A stretch of 46,962 bases of DNA from an uncultured Atopobiaceae bacterium (GTDB lineage: Bacteria > Actinomycetota > Coriobacteriia > Coriobacteriales > Atopobiaceae): positions 1 to 46,962 of the forward strand of contig CALUHH010000015.1 of NCBI GenBank assembly GCA_944320385.1, given 5' to 3'. Shown piece after piece: positions 24,247 to 32,772 of this stretch (position 1 is its first letter; each line of letters opens with the position of its first letter). The position numbers and the translations under genes are program-made. The notes below the pieces were generated by a model. The model saw only the letters and a list, made by a program, of their open reading frames with translations, did no database searches and had not been told where the DNA came from.

Positions 24247-25212
24247 ATGCCGGCGATTCTCACGCACGACCTGTTTGGGCGGGGCGTCCTCGAGGACGTC
24301 ACCGATCTTCTGGGCCTGCGCTCCGTGGGCGAGCGCGACGCGTTCCTGCTGGGCAACCAGGGTCCGGACCCGCTGTTCTACCTCCGGATCGACCCGCTGA
24401 TGCACAAGTGGTCGCCGCTGGGCGGGGCCCTGCACGAGTGCGATCCCGCCGCGCTGCTCGTCGCCATGCGCGAGGCCGCGCTGCGCCTCGAGGGGCACGA
24501 GCGGCAGATCGCGCGCGCCTACGTCGCCGGCTTCGCCTGCCACTGGCTGCTCGACTCCACGATGCACCCCTTCGTCTACTTCTGGCAGAACGGCCTCACG
24601 GCGGCCGGCGTCCCCGGGCTCGACGAGAGCGCCGCCTCGAACGTCCACATGGAGATCGAGCGCGACTTCGACGAGATGGCGCTCTATGCGCTCACGGGCA
24701 AGACCGTGGAGCGGTGGCGCCCGCACGAGCGCGTGCTCCAGGCCTCGCGCGACGTGCTCGCGGCCATCGACAAGGTCTACTTCTACGTGGCGCTGTGGAT
24801 CTTCGGGCGCGCCATCGACCCCCGGACCTTCTCCACCGCGGTCCTGGAGTTTCGCCTGGCCCAGCATGTCTTTGACTCGCCCTCCGGGCGCAAGCGCGAC
24901 GTCCTGGCGGCCGTGGAGCGCGCGGTGACGCGCGGCCCCCACTCGCTCGTGCGCTGCATGTCGCATCGCGCGCGGCCCGAGGAAACCTCGGACTTCGACA
25001 ACCGCGAGCACCGCCCGTGGGAGAACCCCTTCACGCACGAGGTGGCCACGACGAGCTTCTGGGATCTCTTCGACGCGGCCCGCGCCCGCGTGCTGCCGAC
25101 GATCGACGAGCTCTTCTCCGCCGGCTTCGACCGCGCGGCGGCCCGCGAGCTCACGCGCGACCTCAACTTCGAGGGAGCGCCCACCGAGCCCGGCGCGGCG
25201 CCGGCGTGGTAG
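24247..25212 (+). CDS. Zinc-dependent phospholipase C family protein
   Basis: The 321-residue protein belongs to the Zn-dependent PLPC-type family: an all-helical protein with LLGNQGPDPLFYLRIDP near the N-terminus (about 32-48) and metal-ligand histidines spread along helices. Examples of the latter are CHWLLDSTMHPFVYFW and AASNVHMEIERDFDEMAL. No signal peptide is visible, unlike secreted clostridial phospholipases. Its substrate and role are unknown; many bacterial homologues are intracellular and uncharacterised. The ATG at 24247 has GAAAGG upstream. Its stop overlaps the GTG used for Vsr, indicating co-transcription. Confidence 0.78.
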   Translation: MPAILTHDLFGRGVLEDVTDLLGLRSVGERDAFLLGNQGPDPLFYLRIDPLMHKWSPLGGALHECDPAALLVAMREAALRLEGHERQIARAYVAGFACHWLLDSTMHPFVYFWQNGLTAAGVPGLDESAASNVHMEIERDFDEMALYALTGKTVERWRPHERVLQASRDVLAAIDKVYFYVALWIFGRAIDPRTFSTAVLEFRLAQHVFDSPSGRKRDVLAAVERAVTRGPHSLVRCMSHRARPEETSDFDNREHRPWENPFTHEVATTSFWDLFDAARARVLPTIDELFSAGFDRAAARELTRDLNFEGAPTEPGAAPAW

Positions 25213-25742
25213 CCTCCCGCCGCTCGGACGTGCCGCCGGCGTCCTCGGAGGCGACGCGCCACGTCATGCAGGCAAACCGGAGCAAGAACACGTCCCCTGA
25301 GCTCAGGGTCCGCGCCGCCCTGCGCGCCGCGGGCCTCACGGGCTACAGGCTCCACTGGAAGAAGGCGCCGGGCCATCCGGACGTGTGCTTCCCCGGCAGG
25401 CGCGTGGCCATCCTCATCAACGGGTGCTTCTGGCACCGCTGCCCGTTCTGCGGGCCCTCGCGCCCCAAGACGCACCCGGAGTTCTGGGAGGCAAAGTTCG
25501 CCCGCAACCGCGCGCGGGACGCCCGCGTGCGCGCCGAGCTCGTGGACGGCGGCTGGACGGTCGTGGTGGTCTGGGAGTGCCGCCTCAAGAAGGCCCGCTT
25601 CGACCAGACCATGGCCGAGGTCGTCGACGTGGTGCGCCGGGCGGGGGAGGAGCGCCTTCCGGCCCGCGTGGTCGAGGTCGGGTCCCTGGGCGCCTGGAGG
25701 CTGCGCCGCCTGCGCGCGTACCGCCGCTCGCGGCGCGGCTAG
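25206..25742 (+). CDS. vsr: Very short patch repair endonuclease
   Basis: The protein (up to 178 residues) matches Vsr, which nicks 5' of the T in T:G mismatches left by deamination of 5-methylcytosine. Seen are SSEATRHVMQANRSKNTSPE, GYRLHWKKAPGHPDVCFP with the catalytic aspartate, NGCFWHRCPFC with zinc-binding cysteines and the active-site histidine, and FWEAKFARNRARD. The family N-terminus requires a start upstream of VMQ, so GTG at 25206 (overlapping the previous stop) or GTG at 25230 is used; neither has a strong ribosome site. Vsr genes usually sit beside a cytosine methyltransferase; none is visible here. Confidence 0.8.
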   Translation: MVASRRSDVPPASSEATRHVMQANRSKNTSPELRVRAALRAAGLTGYRLHWKKAPGHPDVCFPGRRVAILINGCFWHRCPFCGPSRPKTHPEFWEAKFARNRARDARVRAELVDGGWTVVVVWECRLKKARFDQTMAEVVDVVRRAGEERLPARVVEVGSLGAWRLRRLRAYRRSRRG

Positions 25743-25861
25743 GCCCGTCACGTGCCTCGCAGGCGCCGTTCGCCCGTGCCGGCGGACGGGGCGCGCCGCC
25801 GAGGTGCTAGGCTGAGGGGAACGGGCGCACGGCACGAGGCGGCAGCGAGGAGGATCGCGAC

Positions 25862-26635
25862 ATGTCCACATACGTCTTCTCGGACGTTCACGGCCACCGC
25901 GCGACCCTCGAGCGCGTCCTCGACCGGCTGTCCCCCTCCGTCGACGATCGCTTCTTCTGCCTGGGCGACATGGTCGATCGCGGCCCCGACCCGGTGGGCG
26001 TCCTGCGCACGTGCCGCGCGCTGCCCAACGTCCGCGCGCTCATGGGCAACCACGAGGACCTGATGGTGTCGTGCCTCGACGACCCCTACGACCCGCTCGC
26101 AAAGCTCAACTGGGGCATCAACGGCGGCGCCAAGACCTCCGCGGGCCTCGCCGAGCTCGCCGACGACGAGGCCAACGAGCTCGTGGCGTGGGTCCGCGCG
26201 CTTCCCCGCTGGGACCAGACGGTGGTGGGCGACAGGCGCTACCTGCTCGTGCACGCGGGGGTGAACCTCTCCGCGCCCGCGCCGGGCGTCTGGGACGACG
26301 ACTCCGCCGCGGCCTACCTGCGCGCGCAGGACCCCGAGGAGCTCTCGTGGATCCGCGAGGAGTTCTGGGGCGCGCCGCGCGGGCTCTCCGGCGCGGACGG
26401 CTCCGGCCCCGTGGTCGTGGCTGGGCACACGCCGACGCCCTACCTCGAGCGCATGGCCCACGAGCTCGACCGCGCGCCGGTGGGCGAGGACGGTCTGGCC
26501 CGCATGGTGCGCGTGGGGGCGGACCGCTGGGACATCGACTGCTGCGCCGCGGGCGGGGCGGGGCTGGGCCAGGTGCTCGTGCTGCGCCTCGACGACGGCG
26601 CGGAGTTCTACGAGCCCGTCCGAGAGGGGGAGTAG
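25862..26635 (+). CDS. Calcineurin-like metallophosphatase (PPP/ApaH-like)
   Basis: The 257-residue enzyme has the full set of metallophosphoesterase motifs: FSDVHGH (Asp8, His10), LGDMVDRGPDPVGVL, LMGNHED, LLVHAG and VVAGHTPTPY. The GDxVDRGP form is shared by protein serine/threonine phosphatases and diadenosine-tetraphosphate hydrolases, so the substrate could be phosphoprotein or a dinucleotide. It is cytosolic. The ATG at 25862 follows GAGGAGGATC. The stop is followed by motif GTCCTTCTCG (26645-26654) and two D repeats. Confidence 0.9.
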   Translation: MSTYVFSDVHGHRATLERVLDRLSPSVDDRFFCLGDMVDRGPDPVGVLRTCRALPNVRALMGNHEDLMVSCLDDPYDPLAKLNWGINGGAKTSAGLAELADDEANELVAWVRALPRWDQTVVGDRRYLLVHAGVNLSAPAPGVWDDDSAAAYLRAQDPEELSWIREEFWGAPRGLSGADGSGPVVVAGHTPTPYLERMAHELDRAPVGEDGLARMVRVGADRWDIDCCAAGGAGLGQVLVLRLDDGAEFYEPVREGE

Positions 26636-26689
26636 CGGGCAGACGTCCTTCTCGCCAGGCTGCCCGGCTTTCGCGCGACAACGGCTGAG

Positions 26690-26737
26690 GTGCGGCAAAA
26701 CGACGGAATGGCCGAGAAGAACGTCCATCTCCCGCAC
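26690..26737. repeat. D repeat, copy 1
   Basis: This 48-bp element is bounded by GTGCGG and CCGCAC (extended by TGAG/CTCA outside). It contains GACGGAATGG, then an exact CGAGAAGAAC (26713-26722), then GTCCATCTC. It is identical over all 48 bp to copy 2. Confidence 0.9.
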
Positions 26738-26750
26738 CTCAAGGATTGAT

Positions 26751-26798
26751 GTGCGGCAAAACGACGGAATGGCCGAGAAGAACGTCCATCTCCCGCAC
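26751..26798. repeat. D repeat, copy 2
   Basis: Identical to 26690-26737 and 61 bp downstream in the same orientation. CGAGAAGAAC lies at 26774-26783. The outer extension differs (AT in place of AG), so the boundaries of duplication are the 48-bp core. Confidence 0.9.
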
Positions 26799-26822
26799 AT
26801 AACCCGCCATGGCCGGCATGTG

Positions 26823-26828
26823 TACAAT
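26823..26828 (+). promoter_or_regulatory. -10 box for the SGNH-GNAT gene
   Basis: TACAAT, 38 bp before the ATG at 26867 and just after the D repeats. The -35 is not clear. Confidence 0.5.
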
Positions 26829-26866
26829 GTTCTGGCCAGAAACGCACCTCAACCGCTGGGAACCAT

Positions 26867-28678
26867 ATGAACCTCGCCATCAGCGCGCGTGCCGCGGACC
26901 TGCTGCACGGCGCCCTCGATACCACCGTCGAGAAGGGCGGATGGGTCCGCCCGATCAGATTCACCGCCGACCAGCTCAGGGCCCTCGGAAGCGTGCGCGC
27001 GTGGCACCCCGGGCTCTTTCGCAGCATGTCCGCCTGCACCTCGGGCGTGTCGCTGGAGTTTGCCACCGACGCCACCCGCGTCTCCATAGAGGTCCGCGTG
27101 GACGCGCCCTCCAAGGGCGCCCAGGCCGTGCTCGACGACGTCGCGCGCCACGGCGGCGCGCCCGACGGTCCGCTCGACGGCGTCTCCGTGGACATAGACG
27201 GCCGCCACCTGGCGACGACGCTCCCGGACGAGAAGAACCTCGTGGAGTTTGCCCTCGACGACCCGGACGCCGCCCCCGAGCCCGGCCTCGTGCGCATACC
27301 CCTGCCGGGGATGGGGGAGCCCCACCGCGTGCGCGTGTGGCTGCCGTGCCTCTCGTCGTGCGCGGTGCGCGAGGTGCGCGCCGACGGCACCTACCTCGAG
27401 CCCGTCGACGCCCGCGGGCAGCTGCTCGTGCTCGGCGATTCCATCGCGCAGGGCTTCGTCGCCGGCGACCCCGGCCGCTCGTGGACCGCGCGCCTCGCCG
27501 ACCACCTGGGGCTCGACCTGCTGAACCAGGGCGTGGGCGGCCAGGTCTTCCAGCCCGGCTCGCTCGCGGGGCTGGCGGACGCCGCGCGCCCCGAGGCGAT
27601 CGTCGTGGAGTTTGGCGAGAACTACCGCTACGAGCCGTGCCAGGCCTCGCGCGTGGGCCGCGAGGTTCTCGCCTACCTCTACGAGGTCTCCGAGGCGTGG
27701 CCCACCGTCCCCACGTGGGTGCTCACGCCGCTGCCGCACGCCGAGGATGTCTATCCCACCAACCCGCGCAGCTGCGCCGACGAGGTCGAGGGACTCATCG
27801 CGGCGGCGGTGCGGCGGCACCCGCAGATGCGCCTCGTCGACGGCGCGGCGCTGCTCGACGCCGAGCGCCTGCCCGAGCTTCTGGCCGACGGCTCGGACCA
27901 TCCCGGGCCGGAGGGGCAGCGCATGCTCGCCGAGCGCCTGTCGTTCGTCGTCGACGCCACGGCCGTGGCGCCCGAGCAGCGTCGCACGATCGCGCTCGCG
28001 GTGGCGCAGCGCGCCGGGGACGCCGCCCTGCCGGTTGCGGAGGCCCTGCGCCGCGGGATCGGCGAGGTTCTTCTCGCCGACAAGGGCGCGGTCGTGCTGG
28101 GGTTCCCAAATGGGGAGACCCTCATGTGGGCGAGCGCCCCGACCGTCCTGCGCCGCGCCCTGACGTGCATCGGCTCGCGCGGCGTGGCCTGCGTCTGCGG
28201 CGATCGGCGCGCGGCGCGGGAGGTCGTGCGCGCCGTGGGCGGCACGGCTCGCGCCTGCCACCTCGTGACCTGGCGCGGGGAGGCCCCCGAGCGCGACGTC
28301 ACGCGCGACGTGCGCGTTCTCACGCCCGCCTATGCCGGCGTGATCCGCGAGCACTACTCGCACCCCGAGTACCTCGCCCCCGGCGAGCTGGAGGAGCTGC
28401 TCGAGGCGGGCGCGTTCCTCGGCGGCTTCGAGGACGGGCGCATCGTGGGCTTTGTGGGCGAGCACGCGGACGGCTCGATGGGCATGCTCGAGGTCTTCGA
28501 GGGCGCGCGCCGACGCGGCTGGGGCACCGAGCTCGCCGCGGCGCAGGTCACGCGCGCGCTCGAGGCCGGCAACGTGCCCTGGGCGGCCGTGTGGCCCGAC
28601 AACGAGGCCTCGCTCGCGCTCGAGCACGCGATGGGCTTCGAGGTGGCCCCGGCCGACGGTCTCTGGTACGTCTCGTAG
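26867..28678 (+). CDS. SGNH-hydrolase / GNAT acetyltransferase fusion protein
   Basis: The 603-residue protein joins three parts. Residues 1-185 are a beta-rich domain like the N-terminal jelly-roll of CE2-type esterases. Residues about 186-365 form an SGNH/GDSL hydrolase with nucleophile Ser192 in LGDSIAQGF, NQGVGG for the oxyanion glycine, and DGSDHPG around Asp341 to His345 for the base. The C-terminal part (about 480-603) is a GNAT N-acetyltransferase fold, with GMLEVFEGARRRGWGTELAAAQV as the acetyl-CoA loop and the NEASLALEHAMGF signature. No signal peptide is present. A deacetylase and an acetyltransferase on one chain suggest editing of acyl groups, but this is inference. The ATG follows GGGAACC. 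Confidence 0.75.
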   Translation: MNLAISARAADLLHGALDTTVEKGGWVRPIRFTADQLRALGSVRAWHPGLFRSMSACTSGVSLEFATDATRVSIEVRVDAPSKGAQAVLDDVARHGGAPDGPLDGVSVDIDGRHLATTLPDEKNLVEFALDDPDAAPEPGLVRIPLPGMGEPHRVRVWLPCLSSCAVREVRADGTYLEPVDARGQLLVLGDSIAQGFVAGDPGRSWTARLADHLGLDLLNQGVGGQVFQPGSLAGLADAARPEAIVVEFGENYRYEPCQASRVGREVLAYLYEVSEAWPTVPTWVLTPLPHAEDVYPTNPRSCADEVEGLIAAAVRRHPQMRLVDGAALLDAERLPELLADGSDHPGPEGQRMLAERLSFVVDATAVAPEQRRTIALAVAQRAGDAALPVAEALRRGIGEVLLADKGAVVLGFPNGETLMWASAPTVLRRALTCIGSRGVACVCGDRRAAREVVRAVGGTARACHLVTWRGEAPERDVTRDVRVLTPAYAGVIREHYSHPEYLAPGELEELLEAGAFLGGFEDGRIVGFVGEHADGSMGMLEVFEGARRRGWGTELAAAQVTRALEAGNVPWAAVWPDNEASLALEHAMGFEVAPADGLWYVS

Positions 28679-28758
28679 CCTCTGAGCAGCGCGTCTTCAC
28701 CAAGCATCCATATATCTATATATTTTGTCGGCTTTTCGCGCGCGTGCGCGCCAACACC

Positions 28759-28764
28759 TACAAT
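28759..28764 (+). promoter_or_regulatory. -10 box for the ATP-grasp-like gene
   Basis: TACAAT, preceded by the most AT-rich stretch of the window (about 28709-28727, CATATATCTATATATTTTG). That stretch could serve as an UP element. The ATG is 65 bp downstream. Confidence 0.45.
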
Positions 28765-28828
28765 GCACGCACCGCAACGGTAAAACCCCAGCGCAAACAC
28801 GCCAAAGCTGACCCCAAGGGAGTCATCC

Positions 28829-30196
28829 ATGAGCAATCTTCAGAGCCGCGCGCTCGAGTCCGAGTTCTGCGCCATCGTGAACGAGCTGGGGGGTGACGCC
28901 GAGGGCAAGGCCGCCGGCGACGCCTTCCTCGCCGCGTCCCACCCCGTGCGGGGCGGTCGCGGCGTCCCCGACTGGGCCGTCACGCCCAAGGTCCTGGGCC
29001 CCGCCGAGCTGGGCATCCTGCGCGAGGGCGCGGAGACCTTCGGCCGCATCCTCGAGAAGGTCACGGCCCACTACCTCGACGACGCCGACTATCGTGTGCT
29101 CTTCCGCCTGTCGGAGGAGTTCGAGCAGCAGACCCTCATCCCCACCGGCTACGACCAGCTGCTTCCCTTCATGCGCCTCGACACCCTCTTTGACCAGGAG
29201 ACGGGCGCCTTCCGCTTCTGCGGCGTGGCGACCACGAGCGCGGGCATGACCTCGGCTATCGACGTCACGCGCGCCGTGCGCCTCACCGAGGCCTACCGCC
29301 GCTTCGCCGAGCGCCACGAGGACATCCAGACCCTCGACCCGGTGGGCGGCGTGATCGACGCCCTGCGCGAGACCTACACCTCCTGGGCCAACGCCGACGC
29401 CGGCACCCACCACCCCGAGCGCCCGGTCGTGGGCATCGTGGACTACCCGGAGAGCGCCTCCGCCGTGGAGTTTGCCGACCTCATCGAGCGTCTCGCCGAG
29501 GAGGGCGTCTTCGCGCGCTTCGTCGACATCCGCGACCTGCGCATCGAGGAGGCTGCTGGCCAGCGTCGCCTCGTGGACTCCGAGGGTCCCGTCGTCTGCG
29601 TCTACCGCCGCGCCCCCATGGGCGAGATGCTCGAGAAGCCCTGCGCGGGCGCCGAGGCGCTCGTCGAGGCCGCCCGCCGCGGTCTGGCCTGCCTGATCGG
29701 CGGCTTCTGCGCCGCACCCGTGGCCACCAACGCCATCTTCGCCGTGCTCCACGCGCCCGAGACCGAGGCCGTCCTCACCTCCGACGAGCTCGCCTTCGTG
29801 CGCGCCCACGTCCCCGAGGCCCACTTCCTCGAGCGCGGGTGCGACCTCACGCCCTACCTCGCCGACCCGGACGGCTGGATCGTCCGCCCGGCCGGCGGCT
29901 ACCGCGCCTCCGAGGCCGTGGCGGGCGTCGACCGCATGGACCGCGACGAGTGGTGGCGCGTCCTGCTCGCCGGCTGCGAGGAGGGCGCCGTGATCGAGCG
30001 CTGCGATTCCGCCTACCGCTCCGAGGTCGTCGTGGGCGGCGAGGGCGGCTCCGAGCCCGTCGAGGTCGGCGACATGCTCGGCCTGTTCCTGTGCCGCGGC
30101 GCCTTCCGCGGCGTCTACGCGCGCTGCGGTCGCAAGTCCGTCATGGGCACCTGGGGCCAGCACCTCGACCTGGGCTGCCTGGTCGTGAACGAGTAG
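28829..30196 (+). CDS. Glutathionylspermidine-synthase/ATP-grasp-like protein
   Basis: The 455-residue protein resembles circularly permuted ATP-grasp ligases of the glutathionylspermidine synthase type. An N-terminal FMRLDTLFDQETGAFRFCG stretch is followed by SAGMTSAID, like the R-x-D...E-x-N-x-x-x-S-G-M block of that family. A C-terminal GLFLCRGAFRGVYARCG matches the last ATP-grasp strands. The usual CEINTDG is CGVATTS here, so the catalytic acidic residue may be missing. Substrates are unknown. The ATG at 28829 follows AAGGGAG. The HD hydrolase gene starts 7 bp after the stop, so the two form an operon. Confidence 0.5.
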   Translation: MSNLQSRALESEFCAIVNELGGDAEGKAAGDAFLAASHPVRGGRGVPDWAVTPKVLGPAELGILREGAETFGRILEKVTAHYLDDADYRVLFRLSEEFEQQTLIPTGYDQLLPFMRLDTLFDQETGAFRFCGVATTSAGMTSAIDVTRAVRLTEAYRRFAERHEDIQTLDPVGGVIDALRETYTSWANADAGTHHPERPVVGIVDYPESASAVEFADLIERLAEEGVFARFVDIRDLRIEEAAGQRRLVDSEGPVVCVYRRAPMGEMLEKPCAGAEALVEAARRGLACLIGGFCAAPVATNAIFAVLHAPETEAVLTSDELAFVRAHVPEAHFLERGCDLTPYLADPDGWIVRPAGGYRASEAVAGVDRMDRDEWWRVLLAGCEEGAVIERCDSAYRSEVVVGGEGGSEPVEVGDMLGLFLCRGAFRGVYARCGRKSVMGTWGQHLDLGCLVVNE

Positions 30197-30203
30197 CGCC
30201 CCG

Positions 30204-31451
30204 ATGCCGGCGGCAACGAACAAGCTGGCGCCCGACCTGACCGGGCGCCTCTCGCGGGAGGCCTCGGAGGCCGTGGCGGAGCGCCTGGCCTCCGGGTCGC
30301 TCTCGCCGTTTGCCTGCCGCGACGCCTCTGCCATCCGCCGCGACCCCTGCGATCGCGACCGCGACACGGCGATGCGCCCCGCCTTCGTGCGCGATGCCGA
30401 GAAGCTCATGCACCTGCCGGCCTACAACCGCCTGGCGGGCAAGACGCAGGTCTTCTCGTTCCGCGCCAACGACGACCTCTGCCGCCGCGGCCTGCACGTG
30501 CAGCTCGTGGCGCGCGTGGCGCGCGACATCGGCCGCGCGCTGGGGCTTAACCTCGACCTCATCGAGGCCATCGCGCTGGCGCACGACCTGGGCCACACGC
30601 CCTTCGGGCACGCCGGCGAGCGCTTCCTGAACGACGTCTACCACGCCCGCACCGGGCGCTGGTTCTATCACAACGTCCAGAGCGTGCGCGTGGTCGACGT
30701 GCTCGCGGGGCGCAACGTGAGCCTGCAGACCCTCGACGGCGCCCTCTGCCACAACGGCGAGTTCGAGCAGCAGAGCTTCGAGACGAGCGGGCTCGCGGAG
30801 TTCGACACCTTCGACCGCGTGGTCGAGTCGTGCTGGGAGCACGGCGACGAGACCATCGCCCACCTGCGGCCCATGACGCTCGAGGGTTGCGTGGTGCGCG
30901 TCTCCGACATCATCGCCTACGTGGGCAAGGACCGCCAGGACGCCATCAGCGCCGGCCTCTGCTCCGAGGACACCTTCGACGACGGCCTGGGCGGCGGCTA
31001 CAACGCCTGGGCGCTCGCGGCCTTTGTCGCGGACGTCGTGGAGCACAGCCTGGGCCGCGACCGCATCGAGATGAGCGAGGAGGCCTTCGCCGAGATGCGC
31101 CGCGCCAAGCGCGAGAACTACGAGAAGATCTACGGCGCCGGCGAGGTCAACGGCGACTTCTCCGCCGAGGTGGCCGAGCTCTTCGGGCGGCTCTACGACT
31201 ACGAGCTGGAGGCGCTCGCGGCCGGCGACGAGTCCGCCGCGATCTTCGCGCACCACGTGCTGCCCACGCAGCGGCGCCTCGCGTTCTACGGGCGCGGCTA
31301 CGACTGGGAGCGCGACCCGGACCAGACCGTGGTGGACTTCATCTCCTCGATGACCGACGACTACTTCATGGCCACCTGCGAGGCTCTGTTCCCCGACGCC
31401 GCCGGGCTCTTCCCGAACCGCGGGTACTTCTCGTCCGGCGTCCGCGCGTAG
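30204..31451 (+). CDS. HD-domain dGTP triphosphohydrolase family protein
   Basis: The 415-residue protein is of the dGTPase type. It opens its catalytic part with FVRDAEKLMHLPAYNRLAGKTQVF, equivalent to the R-D-x-x-R-I-x-H...R-L-x-x-K-T-Q-V-F block. The HD metal site is in IALAHDLGHTPFGHAGE. VVRVSDIIAYVGKDRQDA supplies the last metal ligand. Such enzymes cleave dNTPs to nucleosides and triphosphate, and can act in dNTP control or phage defence. It is co-transcribed with the ATP-grasp-like gene. The long extension before the catalytic block (about 60 residues) is not usual. Start ATG 30204. Confidence 0.85.
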   Translation: MPAATNKLAPDLTGRLSREASEAVAERLASGSLSPFACRDASAIRRDPCDRDRDTAMRPAFVRDAEKLMHLPAYNRLAGKTQVFSFRANDDLCRRGLHVQLVARVARDIGRALGLNLDLIEAIALAHDLGHTPFGHAGERFLNDVYHARTGRWFYHNVQSVRVVDVLAGRNVSLQTLDGALCHNGEFEQQSFETSGLAEFDTFDRVVESCWEHGDETIAHLRPMTLEGCVVRVSDIIAYVGKDRQDAISAGLCSEDTFDDGLGGGYNAWALAAFVADVVEHSLGRDRIEMSEEAFAEMRRAKRENYEKIYGAGEVNGDFSAEVAELFGRLYDYELEALAAGDESAAIFAHHVLPTQRRLAFYGRGYDWERDPDQTVVDFISSMTDDYFMATCEALFPDAAGLFPNRGYFSSGVRA

Positions 31452-31512
31452 CGGCGCCTCCTGTTCCGCCTCGCCCGGCGAACGCCCTGCGCCCACGCGT
31501 CTCAACTCCGCT

Positions 31513-31540
31513 TTGACGCTACAGCTCACACGTGTACAAT
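31513..31540 (+). promoter_or_regulatory. Promoter of the alpha/beta hydrolase gene
   Basis: TTGACG (31513-31518) and TACAAT (31535-31540) are separated by 16 bp, giving a recognisable housekeeping promoter 25 bp upstream of the ATG. Confidence 0.7.
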
Positions 31541-31564
31541 GCCCCGAGACGCGAAAGGGGAGGC

Positions 31565-32566
31565 ATGGCACTGACGAGAAGGACAAGGCGGGTCGCGGTC
31601 GTTGTGGCGGCGCTTCTCGTGCTGGTGGCCGTGGGGCTCGGCCTCGCCGGCAACTTCCTCGTGGACTTTGCGCTCAACCCTGCCTCCAGCGTCTCCATGG
31701 CCAACTCGATCCATGGGGGAGAGGTCGACGGCATCGACTACGCCGAGGCCCCCAAGCTCGACGAGGCATACGCCGAGGAGGCGGGCTCTTGGTTCGAGTC
31801 CGAGAAGCGCAGCGTCTCCCATCAGGCGTCGGACGGCACGGTTCTTCTGGGCTGGGAGCTCGAGGGCGCGGACGGCGCGGCCCACTCCGACGGCCACACC
31901 TGGGCGGTGGTCTGCCACGGCTACATCGGCGAGCCCGCCGACATGGCCAAGTACGCCTATCACTTCAGCCAGCTGGGGATGAACGTGCTGGCGCCCGCCG
32001 CGCGCGGCCACGAGCGCAACGTCGACACGGGCCTCATCCAGATGGGCTGGGGCGACGCGTACGACCTCCTGGGCTGGATCGACGACATCGTCGAGCGCGA
32101 CCCCGAGGCGCGCATCATCCTGTTTGGCGTCTCCATGGGCGGGGCCGAGGTCATGATGGCCTCCGGCCTGGACGGCCTCTCCGACAACGTCAGCCTGATC
32201 GTGGAGGACTGCGGCTACACGAGCGTCTGGGACGAGTTCGTCCTGCAGCTGGACAACGTCTTCGGCCTGCCGAGCTTCCCGATCCTGAACGTCGCCGACG
32301 CGGCGTGCCTGCTGCGCGCCGGCTACACCTTCGAGGCGGCCTCGTCGGTGGAGACCCTGCGCTCCGCGAGCGTGCCGATGCTCTTCATCCACGGCGACGA
32401 GGACACCTTCGTGCCCTTCTCGATGCTCGACGAGTGCTACGACGCCTGCGCGAGCGAGCAGAAGGAGAAGCTCGTGGTGAGCGGCGCCGGTCACGGTCTT
32501 GCGGCAAGCACCGACCCCGACCTCTACTGGTCCACCGTCGACGCCTTCGTGGCCGAGCACCTGTAG
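31565..32566 (+). CDS. Membrane-anchored alpha/beta hydrolase
   Basis: The 333-residue protein has an N-terminal membrane segment (about residues 9-31). The alpha/beta hydrolase fold has nucleophile serine in FGVSMGGAEVMM, the acid in HGDEDTFVP and His in VSGAGHGLA. CHGYIGEPADM provides the oxyanion region. The topology suggests an extracytoplasmic esterase or peptidase-like enzyme; homologues are often annotated as family S9-like hydrolases. Substrate is unknown. The ATG at 31565 follows AAGGGGAGG. CGAGAAGGAC at 31575-31584 spans codons 4-7 as Thr-Arg-Arg-Thr, again near a start codon. Confidence 0.85.
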   Translation: MALTRRTRRVAVVVAALLVLVAVGLGLAGNFLVDFALNPASSVSMANSIHGGEVDGIDYAEAPKLDEAYAEEAGSWFESEKRSVSHQASDGTVLLGWELEGADGAAHSDGHTWAVVCHGYIGEPADMAKYAYHFSQLGMNVLAPAARGHERNVDTGLIQMGWGDAYDLLGWIDDIVERDPEARIILFGVSMGGAEVMMASGLDGLSDNVSLIVEDCGYTSVWDEFVLQLDNVFGLPSFPILNVADAACLLRAGYTFEAASSVETLRSASVPMLFIHGDEDTFVPFSMLDECYDACASEQKEKLVVSGAGHGLAASTDPDLYWSTVDAFVAEHL

Positions 32567-32580
32567 GGTCCTCCGCTAAG

Positions 32581-32628
32581 GTGCGGCAGCGCGACGGTTT
32601 GGGCGACAAAAGCGTCGCGATCCCGCAC
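32581..32628. repeat. D repeat, divergent third copy
   Basis: Also exactly 48 bp and bounded by GTGCGG and CCGCAC. Internally GCGCGACG pairs with CGTCGCG. The position of CGAGAAGAAC in the other copies is held by CGACAAAAGC. It follows the hydrolase stop by 14 bp. Confidence 0.8.
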
Positions 32629-32675
32629 CTCAGCCCCAGAGTGCCGACAGGGGCGCGCCGCCGCCCGCGGGCGCC

Positions 32676-32725
32676 GGGAGTTGCGGAGGGACGTTTCTCG
32701 CAGAGCACGTCCCGAAGCAACTCCC
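32676..32725. repeat. Hairpin upstream of rarA
   Basis: GGGAGTTGC (32676-32684) pairs with GCAACTCCC (32717-32725), and inside it GGGACGT (32688-32694) pairs with ACGTCCC (32707-32713). The loop contains TTCTCGC. A further small hairpin GCCATC/GATGGC directly precedes the rarA -10 box. Confidence 0.75.
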
Positions 32726-32759
32726 TGCGTCCCGTCCGGCGCCATCCCGCGTGATGGCG

Positions 32760-32765
32760 TACAAT
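32760..32765 (+). promoter_or_regulatory. -10 box implying a leaderless rarA transcript
   Basis: TACAAT ends 7 bp before the rarA ATG at 32773 and no ribosome site is present, so transcription would begin at about the start codon. Confidence 0.55.
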
Positions 32766-32772
32766 CGTTCCC

